This document shows, piece by piece, positions 33,894-41,288 of a stretch of 64,000 bases of DNA. Position 1 is the stretch's first letter; each line of letters begins with the position of its first letter. The notes under the pieces were generated by a model that saw only the letters and a program-made list of their open reading frames with translations, did no database searches and was not told where the DNA came from. Source of the stretch: Blautia wexlerae DSM 19850 (lineage in GTDB: Bacteria; Bacillota; Clostridia; Lachnospirales; Lachnospiraceae). Both the position numbers and the translations under genes were made by a program. The stretch is from NCBI RefSeq assembly GCF_025148125.1, contig NZ_CP102267.1, forward strand, positions 3,792,501 through 3,856,500. Reading direction: 5' to 3'.

Positions 33894-34208
33894 ATGTATC
33901 AGACATTATGGAATTCTATTAATAAACAGGTAAAAAACTCACATGCTTCCGCAGCTTTTCTGGCTGTTTCACTTATGGGCTGGACAACGATCGGTCTTCT
34001 GGCAGGATTTTTGATCTGCATGATCGGCGATATGTCCTTCGTTATAAAGATAACCGTTGTCCTTTGCAGTGGCGGATATACAGGACTGATTCTTGGTTTC
34101 TTTGGCGGTATTTTATATCTGTACAGATCAGAACCCCGCCATTTGGCTGCTGCCACCCCTTCACAGGTATTTCCACAACAGTTACAAAAAGATGGTGAAC
34201 CGGACTGA
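33894..34208 (+). CDS. small membrane protein of unknown function
   Basis: A 104-residue protein with two hydrophobic helices (AFLAVSLMGWTTIGLLAGFL and TVVLCSGGYTGLILGFFGGI) and polar ends. AGAGGAATC precedes ATG 33894. A longer frame upstream lacks a ribosome site. A terminator follows immediately. The neighbours are a repeat element on the left and the convergent ECF sigma pair on the right, so context gives no function. No family is recognised. Confidence 0.65.
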   Translation: MYQTLWNSINKQVKNSHASAAFLAVSLMGWTTIGLLAGFLICMIGDMSFVIKITVVLCSGGYTGLILGFFGGILYLYRSEPRHLAAATPSQVFPQQLQKDGEPD

Positions 34209-34224
34209 ATTCACCATCTTTTTT
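34186..34224. terminator. bidirectional terminator
   Basis: AAAAAGATGGTGAA (34186-34199) pairs with TTCACCATCTTTTT (34210-34223). It lies between the small membrane gene and the convergent sigma-factor operon and overlaps the 3' end of the former. Confidence 0.85.
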
Positions 34225-34226
34225 CT

Positions 34227-35021
34227 TTATCTTCTGTTATTAATAACCTCTCTCGCCATATCTGCAAGTTCACCGGCAGATAATTGTCCATCTATTTGCA
34301 GCAAATCATACTGGATGCCATCTTTATTCCAGTTAACGCTTTGAACCTGACTGACTTCAATCTGAGAAGCGCTGTCATCGTAACTGAATACAACTTTTCC
34401 ACTGGCCTGGTCTTTTTTATCCTGTTCTGTCAATTCGTAATCATCCGATACTACTTTATTTATATAATGTACATAATACAGATTTGTTCCATTTATAGTG
34501 GCAATAATATCACCTGCCGGTGTAAGCTTTGAATTGAACTTCTGCTGTTCAAACGATACAACATCTCCATTCTTCTGATAATCAAAGGACACAGATTTAA
34601 ACTTCTCAATTACATTTGCATTGTCGTCCTTAAAACTGTTTTTTACAATATTGCCATCCTTGAAGCAGTACCCGTTCTCAAAGGTATCAATCAATACCGG
34701 TCTATACCCAATATCCTTTGTAACCTGTTCTGCCGTTGGAAGAGATGTATAATCAGCACGTGATGCAGATGAACCTGTCCACATTGAAATCTTTCCTGTT
34801 GCCGCCACAGCAGTAGCTCCAATTGTAAGTGTTGCAGCTATCAACAAAGGTAATATTTTCTTTTTTGATCTCATAGTCGTTTGCTTCCTTTCTGTATCTG
34901 CGAAGTCAAGTTTTGCATAAACTCTCTGTCTGATATTCTCTGTATCAATATCAAGAGCATTGCAGGAAGTATCTGCCTGTTTTTGTATTCCCAATTCTTT
35001 AAGCAAATTTTTTCTTCTCAT
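34227..35021 (-). CDS. membrane protein co-encoded with an ECF sigma factor (probable anti-sigma or sensor)
   Basis: A 264-residue protein. The first 50 residues are cytoplasmic (LLKELGIQKQADTSCNALDI, then YAKLDFADTERKQTTMRSKK). One membrane helix follows (ILPLLIAATLTIGATAVAAT), and the last 190 residues are outside the cell, with no known enzymatic motif. Its start overlaps the sigma stop by four bases, so the two are translated together. Single-pass proteins in this place usually hold the sigma factor inactive until an envelope signal arrives. The outer domain (FKSVSFDYQKNGDVVSFEQQ, GTNLYYVHYI) resembles DUF4367-like sensors. Confidence 0.7.
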   Translation of the reverse strand: MRRKNLLKELGIQKQADTSCNALDIDTENIRQRVYAKLDFADTERKQTTMRSKKKILPLLIAATLTIGATAVAATGKISMWTGSSASRADYTSLPTAEQVTKDIGYRPVLIDTFENGYCFKDGNIVKNSFKDDNANVIEKFKSVSFDYQKNGDVVSFEQQKFNSKLTPAGDIIATINGTNLYYVHYINKVVSDDYELTEQDKKDQASGKVVFSYDDSASQIEVSQVQSVNWNKDGIQYDLLQIDGQLSAGELADMAREVINNRR

Positions 35022-35398
35022 AATCTTTCCTCCGCATTCGATAACATTTTTCTGAGTTTTCTTTTTCCTCTTGAAAGTCTGGTCTTAACTGTAGAAATAT
35101 TAAGTCCCATTGCTTTTGAAATGTCCTTGATTTTTTCATCAAATTTATACCGTCTTACAAAAATCTCGCTGTCAGGTTCGCCAAGGCTCATAACTGTTTC
35201 CCATACATAATTGTTGTGAAAATTCTCTTCAATGAAATTTTTGCCATCTGACAGTTCAATATCCTCTTTCGGCAGTGAATTGCCGGCCATATGATACAAA
35301 ACAGTGCTCAAATACGGTGTATAAATTTGGATTGCTTCATCTATTGAATTTTTTTCTCTGTTCCTGAGACGCTGCAAAAGCTCTGCTTCATCTGTCAT
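35018..35398 (-). CDS. ECF-type sigma factor with an apparent internal deletion
   Basis: A 126-residue protein, clearly shorter than the 160 to 190 residues usual for ECF sigma factors. The start of region 2 is present (AIQIYTPYLSTVLYHMAGNS, then LPKEDIE). Region 4 is complete (SEIFVRRYKFDEKIKDISKA, then MGLNISTVKTRLSRGKRKLR). After DIE the sequence goes straight to LSDGKNFIEEN, which in related proteins follows the linker. So about 50 residues, including the -10 recognition part of region 2, appear to be missing in frame. The gene is intact as a frame and is coupled with the next gene. It may be an inactive or altered regulator. Confidence 0.75.
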   Translation of the reverse strand: MTDEAELLQRLRNREKNSIDEAIQIYTPYLSTVLYHMAGNSLPKEDIELSDGKNFIEENFHNNYVWETVMSLGEPDSEIFVRRYKFDEKIKDISKAMGLNISTVKTRLSRGKRKLRKMLSNAEERL

Positions 35399-35777
35399 AT
35401 CAACCCAACTTTCTTTTTAATACTTTCAAAAATTAAAAGCTTTTAACCTTTACATTCTTATATATCCTGCCAGGGAACAAAAAGTTTCATTTCTTATAAA
35501 AAAAAGTATACAGAACTTGTGTTAAATTCTGTACACTCTCAATGAACTGTTCCTTTTGCATTTTATCTTCTACCCATCCATTTACCTCTGATACCTGATA
35601 AAAATAAAACCGTTACTGAAAACTTATAAAAAGTTATAAACTTCTATGTTCCATTCCTACTTCAACGAGTATGCTTTTGATGATATAAATATCAATCTAC
35701 TCACAAGTTCCTGTACTCTCCATAGGCGTAAATTCCGGACTAACGTATCCGTACATATTTGCATTAACGTTTCAGTG
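35399..35777 (-). other. intergenic stretch with the probable right end and omega-RNA of the IS607-type element
   Basis: No gene is supported here. The part next to the tnpB stop (about 35650-35777) is the region from which TnpB elements usually produce the guide (omega or re) RNA. The guide would be taken from sequence just past the element end. The exact end is not visible. The left part of the stretch, close to the sigma factor, would contain its promoter; no clear boxes are claimed. Confidence 0.4.
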
Positions 35778-36941
35778 TCAGCTTGCAAATTTTTCTCCAT
35801 AAGTCTTGAGATTTATAGATGCCTGGAAATCTCTGTCAATCATATTCCCACACGCACATCTATAAACTCTGTCAGATAACTTCAGATCTTTTTTGATGTT
35901 TCCACAACAGCTGCAAAGCTTTGATGATGGATAAAACCGATCAGCCACAATAAGCTGGATCCCTTTATCGCTGCACTTATATTCAAGCTGTTTTCTAAAC
36001 CCAAAAAATCCCTGTGCCTGAACTGCTTTGGATAAATGTCTGTTTTTCATCATTCCGCTGACATTCAGATCTTCAATACATATAAATCTTGGTTTTCGAT
36101 CTACGATCTCCGATATGGTCTGATTTAAATAATTTTTACGGATGTTTGTTAATCTGTGATTTCGTTTTAATAAAAGTTTTTCCTTTTTGATTACATTATT
36201 TGTTTTACAGTAACTTTCCCCTTTCTTATTTTTCTCGTAAGAACGAGAGATACTACGCTGTAACCTGCGTTTCTGTTTTTCTGATTTCTTTACTTTCTGA
36301 CTCTTATTGATGTTCTTATACTTAGCCCCATCAGAGCAGACAGCCAGATCTTTGATCCCCAGGTCTATGCCGACTCCGTCATCATTAAGTGTTTCCCTGC
36401 AGTCAGGAAATTCTACACATACGCTGATCCACCAGTTCAATCCGTCAAAGGATATTCTCGGGTTCATATATTTAGCATTTGTCGGAATACGTCCATGTTC
36501 TGCAAGTCTTACCCAATTCATTTTTTGTTTATTTGCTTTCCTGCTGGAAGAAAAGCCTTCAAATTTAACGTGTGTATTGCTGAAGCGTATCTTAACGTTG
36601 TCCTGATAGAACTTCGGCATTGATCTCTTTTTTGACTTGAATCTTGGGAATTTCTGCAAACCCCTAAAAAAGTTCTTATAAGCAGTACAGGCATCTTTGA
36701 TTGCCTGTTTGGTTACATTATTTGAGATATTCAGTAACCATGCATATTCATCAGAATGTCTAAGCTTCGTAAATTCTTTTCTGAGTCCTGCATCTGAAAT
36801 GAATCCGCCGCCTTTTTCATAGTTCTCTATTTCCCTGGCCAAAGCCCAGTTATAAGCAAATCTTGAAGCACCTGCGTACTGAAACATCTTAGTTTTCTGT
36901 ACATTGTTTGGTATCAGCATTACTTTTATGGCTTTTACCAT
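35778..36941 (-). CDS. tnpB: TnpB-family RNA-guided nuclease (IS607-associated)
   Basis: A 387-residue TnpB with a complete RuvC triad: D193 in GIDLGIKDLAV, E290 in ICIEDLNV, and D371 in IDRDFQAS. The zinc finger is formed by CSCCG and CACG (residues about 343-364). The N-terminal wedge/REC part starts MVKAIKVMLIPNNVQKTKMF. TnpB proteins cut DNA matching a guide RNA made from the element end and help keep the element in place. The length is normal and all catalytic residues are present, so an active nuclease is likely. The start overlaps the end of tnpA by 53 bases. Confidence 0.92.
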   Translation of the reverse strand: MVKAIKVMLIPNNVQKTKMFQYAGASRFAYNWALAREIENYEKGGGFISDAGLRKEFTKLRHSDEYAWLLNISNNVTKQAIKDACTAYKNFFRGLQKFPRFKSKKRSMPKFYQDNVKIRFSNTHVKFEGFSSSRKANKQKMNWVRLAEHGRIPTNAKYMNPRISFDGLNWWISVCVEFPDCRETLNDDGVGIDLGIKDLAVCSDGAKYKNINKSQKVKKSEKQKRRLQRSISRSYEKNKKGESYCKTNNVIKKEKLLLKRNHRLTNIRKNYLNQTISEIVDRKPRFICIEDLNVSGMMKNRHLSKAVQAQGFFGFRKQLEYKCSDKGIQLIVADRFYPSSKLCSCCGNIKKDLKLSDRVYRCACGNMIDRDFQASINLKTYGEKFAS

Positions 36942-37548
36942 CTGTTTCCTCCTGTATCAGTTCACGGATAAGTTTCTTAGCTTTATTCGCTCGTTTTCCT
37001 TGTAATTTACAACTGAATACTGTGATTATCTGAACCAGATCTTCAATAAGTTCCTGCTGTTCGGATTTTTCAGTATTATCAATAATCTCAATCTCACAAT
37101 TATAAAGTGAAGCGATATATTCTATCAGCTCAAAACCAAATCGTAATAGCCGGTCTTTATATAAAACAACAACCTTTTCAACCTGATTTTGAGATATTCG
37201 CCTGATCAATTCCTGAAGTCCTTTTTTCTTATAATTAATCCCGAAACCGATATCACTTATTATCTCAAATGGCTGTCCTTTTTCCAGAAGATATGTCTTA
37301 ACACTATCAATCTGTCGTTCCAGATCATCTTTCTGTTTATGGCTGGAAACGCGACAATATCCAATTGTAATGCGGTTTTTAGGCTTTACATTTATTACCT
37401 GGTTGAGTTGCTCATCAGAATAATATCTATAGCCACTTACTGTAGTATGATGCGGATGAAGTTTTCCATTGGCATCCCAATTTCGTAATGTCTGGGCAGA
37501 TACGCCTATAATTTTTGAAAATTCATGTATAGAATAATATTTACTCAA
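36889..37548 (-). CDS. tnpA: IS607-family serine transposase TnpA
   Basis: A 219-residue protein. A MerR-like helix-turn-helix comes first (YYSIHEFSKIIGVSAQTLRN, then WDANGKLHPH). A serine-recombinase catalytic domain follows (TIGYCRVSSHKQKDDLERQ, with nucleophile serine in RVSS; KVVVLYKDRLLRFGFELIEY). The order of the DNA-binding domain before the catalytic domain is special to IS607 enzymes. It integrates the element with little target choice. The gene is complete. Confidence 0.92.
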   Translation of the reverse strand: MSKYYSIHEFSKIIGVSAQTLRNWDANGKLHPHHTTVSGYRYYSDEQLNQVINVKPKNRITIGYCRVSSHKQKDDLERQIDSVKTYLLEKGQPFEIISDIGFGINYKKKGLQELIRRISQNQVEKVVVLYKDRLLRFGFELIEYIASLYNCEIEIIDNTEKSEQQELIEDLVQIITVFSCKLQGKRANKAKKLIRELIQEETDGKSHKSNADTKQCTEN

Positions 37549-37641
37549 AGTATCAACTCATTTCAATGATATTCTATTCTAACGTCTTATAAAACTCAAC
37601 ATGTGCTTATATAATTTTATAATTTATATTTAACTGCTAAT

Positions 37642-37701
37642 AACCTCCAAACTGAGTAATCTTATCTTACATCAGTTTGAAGGTTTGCACAAGAATTCCT
37701 T
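37642..37701. repeat. 60-bp palindromic repeat, family B, copy 1
   Basis: The stretch beginning AACCTCCAAACTGAGTAA and ending ACAAGAATTCCTT is repeated almost exactly at 61098-61157. Within it AACCTCCAAACTGA pairs with the TCAGTTTGAAGGTT part. It may act as a terminator for the PPC gene, or as a short mobile repeat. Confidence 0.75.
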
Positions 37702-37731
37702 GCTCAATCAAAACAAATCGTTTTCTAAAGT

Positions 37732-38169
37732 CTAGTTAAAATCCCAGAATCCAGTCCCTGTTTCAGGATCATATTTGCGGCGGATAGTTCCGCCTGTTAC
37801 CGGATGAAGTTCGATTTCTGCAGTATACAGTACAGTAATTGATTTCATATGACCTGCTGCCATGCAATGTCGTTCACCATCTTTATAAGAAAATACTGCA
37901 TGGGTATGATGGTAACAGGTATTATTTTCACCTGTGACCACGTTTCCATTTAAAGATACCAACTCAAGCATTCCAGAAATGCGCTGTTCTTCGAAGCTGC
38001 CTGTCTCTGGGATAAAGGTCTGGATTTCTGCATCCTTGCATCCTCCGATTCCGGAAAAAGTGGCTGATCTGATATTTTCTTTTTTACATATTTCGAGGAT
38101 TGTACTGATAATTTCGTCATCACGATCCATTCTTATGTAATAGCATTCACCGAATTTTCTGTAGTCCAT
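37732..38169 (-). CDS. PPC/DUF296 domain protein
   Basis: A 145-residue single-domain protein of the PPC (DUF296) family. Its signature includes IRSATFSGIGGCKDAEIQTF near residue 35 and the histidine-rich block CYHHTHAVFSYKDGERHCMA (residues about 84-103), which is likely to bind a metal. Bacterial PPC proteins form trimers and their role is not well known; plant relatives bind DNA. GGAGG lies directly before the ATG. It follows the SorC regulator by 17 bases and is probably co-transcribed, so it may have a regulatory or enzymatic part in the sugar-acid pathway nearby. Confidence 0.8.
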   Translation of the reverse strand: MDYRKFGECYYIRMDRDDEIISTILEICKKENIRSATFSGIGGCKDAEIQTFIPETGSFEEQRISGMLELVSLNGNVVTGENNTCYHHTHAVFSYKDGERHCMAAGHMKSITVLYTAEIELHPVTGGTIRRKYDPETGTGFWDFN

Positions 38170-38186
38170 TTTTTACCTCCATTCTG

Positions 38187-39149
38187 TTACAGCAATTTCT
38201 CGCCACAGGCAGAATCAATGATCAGCGTATTAATAAAACCACCTCGCAAAGCACCTGCAACAGCTGCTGCTTTTGCTTCTCCATAAGCAACACAGACTAC
38301 ATTTTTACACCTCTTCAAATCATCATACCCAATTCCTATCATTCTGTCATTTAAAGAAGTGTTGATTTCTTTCCCATTGATATCATAGAAATGACCGCCA
38401 ATATGTCCAACCGCTCCTTTATTTCCCAGAAGATGAAAAGTGCTTTCCCCAAGGTAATTCTCCCAGGTTTTATATTCCACAGAACCGACACTTGTCAGAA
38501 TTACATCTGCATTCTGTGCAAGCTGCAGAGCTGTTTTAATAGTATCATCCTGAATAAGAATTTCTTTTAATTCTCTATTTTTCACAAAAAGAGGGGCATA
38601 AATATACTGATATGTTCCACCGTATGCAGACGCCAGGTCTTTTGCCAGATCCATGGCATCCCGTTCCGGACGTTTCACATTTGAGGCACCCATAATCGGA
38701 ACCACTGTAATAGGAATATTTTTCTTATTATTTGCATCAATATATTTCACTATATGATAAAGGGTATTTCCCCATGAGATTCCTACTACCATCTTTTCTT
38801 TAACAACAGAATCCAGATAATATGCGGAAACTTCTGACAGACGGCTGGTAATCTGTTCCTTGCCGGTATCTCTTGAGGAAACAACTCTTACTGTTTTGAC
38901 ACCGTAAGTCTGTTGGATTTCTTTTTCCAGATTCAAGTCACGTTCCCAGGGTTCTTTAATGGAAATTTCTACAATACCGAGTTCTCTTGCTTCTTTCAGC
39001 ATTCTGGAAATTTTGGATCTGGATGTATACATCCTGTCTGCAATTTCATTTTGTGTCATTTCTGAATTGTAATATAAATTCGCTACCATGGCCAGAATGC
39101 TCCATTTCTCCTGAACGGTCATATTTTCATATTTTTTTATGTCTTCCAT
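38187..39149 (-). CDS. SorC/DeoR-like sugar-responsive regulator
   Basis: A 320-residue protein. The N-terminal helix-turn-helix is YYNSEMTQNEIADRMYTSRS followed by KISRMLKEARELGIVEISI. The remainder is the sugar-binding domain with GISWGNTLYHIVKYI and VVPIMGASNVKRPERDA. SorC regulators bind phosphorylated sugars and tetramerise. It is the first gene after the terminator of the ula-like operon and is on the same strand, so it is the natural candidate for the protein that binds the TGCACA dyads at 45442 and 46681. That pairing is inference. Confidence 0.88.
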   Translation of the reverse strand: MEDIKKYENMTVQEKWSILAMVANLYYNSEMTQNEIADRMYTSRSKISRMLKEARELGIVEISIKEPWERDLNLEKEIQQTYGVKTVRVVSSRDTGKEQITSRLSEVSAYYLDSVVKEKMVVGISWGNTLYHIVKYIDANNKKNIPITVVPIMGASNVKRPERDAMDLAKDLASAYGGTYQYIYAPLFVKNRELKEILIQDDTIKTALQLAQNADVILTSVGSVEYKTWENYLGESTFHLLGNKGAVGHIGGHFYDINGKEINTSLNDRMIGIGYDDLKRCKNVVCVAYGEAKAAAVAGALRGGFINTLIIDSACGEKLL

Positions 39150-39218
39150 TGCTGTTCCATATCCCTTTCCATTATATCAGTATCAAAAGATGTTTTAACT
39201 CTGACCTCATTATATTCG

Positions 39219-39265
39219 AAAAAAGGATAATTTGTAAAGTCTCTGCAGACTTTCACAAACTATCC
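39219..39265 (-). terminator. terminator of the ula-like operon
   Basis: Read on the minus strand, GGATAGTTTGTGAAAGTC pairs with GACTTTACAAATTATCC around TGCAGA and is followed by TTTTTT. It lies between araD/ulaF and the SorC gene. Confidence 0.8.
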
Positions 39266-39328
39266 TCTGTTTCTGCCATTTACATTTTTATGGTCTGGCT
39301 TTTCTGATCACACGTACTATATTACATT

Positions 39329-40027
39329 TCACACGTTCTGTCCGTAGTATGCATTTGCACCGTGTTTTCTATAATAATGTTTATCCTGTAATTCCTGCGG
39401 TGCAGGTTTTACCTGTGAATTGATAAGTTCGGCACGCATTGCCATTTTGGCGCATTCTTCAAGGACTACTGCATTGTGAACTGCTTCCATACCGTCTTTC
39501 CCCCAGGTGAATGGACCATGATTTTTGCATAAGACTGCCGGAACTGCAAGAATATCTTTTTTCATTTTCCTGAATTCATTGACAATCAGAATACCTGTAT
39601 TTTGCTCATATGCCTGGTCAATTTCTTCTTTTGTAAGACATCTGAGACATGGGACTTCTCCATAAATATAGTCTGCATGAGTGGTACCGTAGCATGGGAT
39701 GTCTCTTCCTGCCTGTGCCCAGCTTGTTGCATAGGACGAGTGAGTATGCACAATACCGCCGATTTCCGGAAATGCTTTGTAAAGTTCAATATGAGTCGGA
39801 GTATCGGAGGATGGATTATATTTGCCCTCAATTTTATTTCCGTTCAGATCCATGATAACCATGTCTTCCGGTTTTAATTTTTCATATGGTACACCACTTG
39901 GTTTAATGGCGAAATAGCCTGTTTCTCTGTCAATTTCGCTGACATTTCCCCAGGTAAATGTAACCAGACCATGTACAGGGAGCTGCATATTCGCTTCATA
40001 TACCCGTTGTTTCAGTTCTTCTAACAT
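39329..40027 (-). CDS. L-ribulose-5-phosphate 4-epimerase (AraD/UlaF type)
   Basis: A 232-residue class II aldolase-like enzyme that converts L-ribulose 5-phosphate to D-xylulose 5-phosphate. The zinc ligands are visible in GGIVHTHSSYATSWAQAG and a later histidine in KNHGPFTWG. The substrate-binding region GLVTFTWGNVSEIDRETGYF is also typical. Length fits AraD/UlaF/SgbE. Gene order with UlaG, UlaE and an UlaA-like transporter indicates the UlaF role, which is the last step of L-ascorbate breakdown, rather than arabinose use. It is the last gene before the terminator at 39219. Confidence 0.92.
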   Translation of the reverse strand: MLEELKQRVYEANMQLPVHGLVTFTWGNVSEIDRETGYFAIKPSGVPYEKLKPEDMVIMDLNGNKIEGKYNPSSDTPTHIELYKAFPEIGGIVHTHSSYATSWAQAGRDIPCYGTTHADYIYGEVPCLRCLTKEEIDQAYEQNTGILIVNEFRKMKKDILAVPAVLCKNHGPFTWGKDGMEAVHNAVVLEECAKMAMRAELINSQVKPAPQELQDKHYYRKHGANAYYGQNV

Positions 40028-40053
40028 TATCTGTTTTCCTTTCCATAATCAAC

Positions 40054-40215
40054 TATAGCTAATTCCATAAAATAATGCAATCAAGACAGTTCAGCAGAGT
40101 GCGAAAGACAAGGAAGATACCTGCAGGCGTGCTGACACACGGCAAAGATATCTGACGCAGGACTTCACGCTATGATGGGCTGGATTAAGATGCATTATTT
40201 TAAAGGATTGCTATA
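40054..40215. repeat. MITE-like repeat, family A, copy 2 (162 bp)
   Basis: It matches 33546-33706 nearly throughout, with the same central part. The right end GGATTGCTATA is conserved while the left end TATAGCTAATTCC has drifted. The element covers the last codons of the beta-propeller gene (stop at 40195), so it supplies the C-terminal residues YSNPLK of that protein. Confidence 0.85.
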
Positions 40216-41244
40216 GCCAAATTCATACATAGTAATCTCATTAATTTCACGGTTTGTAGAAATCACATAGTCTTTCCCATCCTTATGGAATCCATAAGCA
40301 TTTGCCGGACCGCAGTCGTGGTCTATCAGTTCTGCGTGATACTGTCCGTTTTCCCAGCAGAATTTCAGAAGATCTCTGTTTCCTTTTCTGTGACCGATCA
40401 TGACTACCGGTTTTCCCTGGATTTCCCCACTCCAGATTGCATGAAGAAATTCGATTTTCTCCGGATATTCATAGTCAAGCTCATATTTACCATCTTTTTC
40501 TCTGTAAATCAGAACAGTGTCACCGTGGAATGGAGATAATACCAGCAATTCATCTTTTCCATCTCCGTCAAAGTCGATGAGAGTGGCATCGCTTGCAGGA
40601 GTTTCCAACAGGGTTTCTATTGTCCATTCCGGGTTTGCAGATGTGGGCGGATAGAAACGGAAGACTCCACCATCACAGCAGACGATGGATGACATTTTTC
40701 CATCTCTTACTACTCTGTAGTATCCGTGGTTTTTCAGCATATTATCTTTAATTACTTCCAGCTTCAGCTGATGTTTATCATCAAAGCCGCTGAGATCATC
40801 CGGAAGAAGTGCTGCATATACTTTTCCAGGGCTTGACCAGTCATCCTTGTATTCGTGTCCGGATTTGAGGCAGCATGCGATCAGATAATGTTTTCCCTCG
40901 CTTTCAATGATGTCAAATCTGTGTACAAACGGCAGATCTGTCAGAGTGCGTATCTCCCATTCTCCGTCCTTTGGTGTAGCGATGATGATCTTTGCTTCTT
41001 TGGAATCATTAGGAGAATAGAATTTATGGGTTGCCAGAAACTGTCCGTCTGTTCCCGGGACCTGTACCATTGTCATAACTCCGCCAGGGCCTTCCCACAC
41101 GGTTTCTTCTTCCTTTCCATTGATATCAAACAGAATACATCTGTCAGTTTTTTCTGCTGCTACCAGAATGTGGTCTGTATTTTTATAATGTAATGGAGCT
41201 ATGGAATAACATTTTTCCAGATTTGCCAGTACTTTTTTATTCAT
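40195..41244 (-). CDS. cytoplasmic beta-propeller protein with FG-GAP-like repeats, unknown function
   Basis: A 349-residue protein without signal peptide. Repeated strands with aromatic and Asp-Gly turns indicate a beta-propeller. One calcium-type FG-GAP/VCBS loop is clear: DFDGDGKDELLVLSP (about residues 246-260). Similar blades occur as TDRCILFDINGKEEE and FWENGQYHAELIDHD-like segments. AAGGAAG precedes the ATG. It sits between the UlaA-like transporter and UlaF in one operon, so it is likely to act on, or sense, the same sugar acid. Possible roles are an epimerase or lactonase of a propeller type, or a chaperone. I know of no characterised relative. The C-terminus derives from a MITE. Confidence 0.7.
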   Translation of the reverse strand: MNKKVLANLEKCYSIAPLHYKNTDHILVAAEKTDRCILFDINGKEEETVWEGPGGVMTMVQVPGTDGQFLATHKFYSPNDSKEAKIIIATPKDGEWEIRTLTDLPFVHRFDIIESEGKHYLIACCLKSGHEYKDDWSSPGKVYAALLPDDLSGFDDKHQLKLEVIKDNMLKNHGYYRVVRDGKMSSIVCCDGGVFRFYPPTSANPEWTIETLLETPASDATLIDFDGDGKDELLVLSPFHGDTVLIYREKDGKYELDYEYPEKIEFLHAIWSGEIQGKPVVMIGHRKGNRDLLKFCWENGQYHAELIDHDCGPANAYGFHKDGKDYVISTNREINEITMYEFGYSNPLK

Positions 41245-41288
41245 TGTGATTACTTCCTTTCTGAATCAGATACTCTTGCCTGATTCAT

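Larger units (their letters stand above)
35650..37560 (-). mobile_element. IS607-type element (serine TnpA plus TnpB)
   Basis: A serine transposase gene overlaps a tnpB gene on the same strand, the standard order of IS607 elements. Both frames look intact. IS607 ends have no simple inverted repeats, so the borders are estimates. The element lies between the sigma-factor operon and the SorC/PPC genes. Confidence 0.75.
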
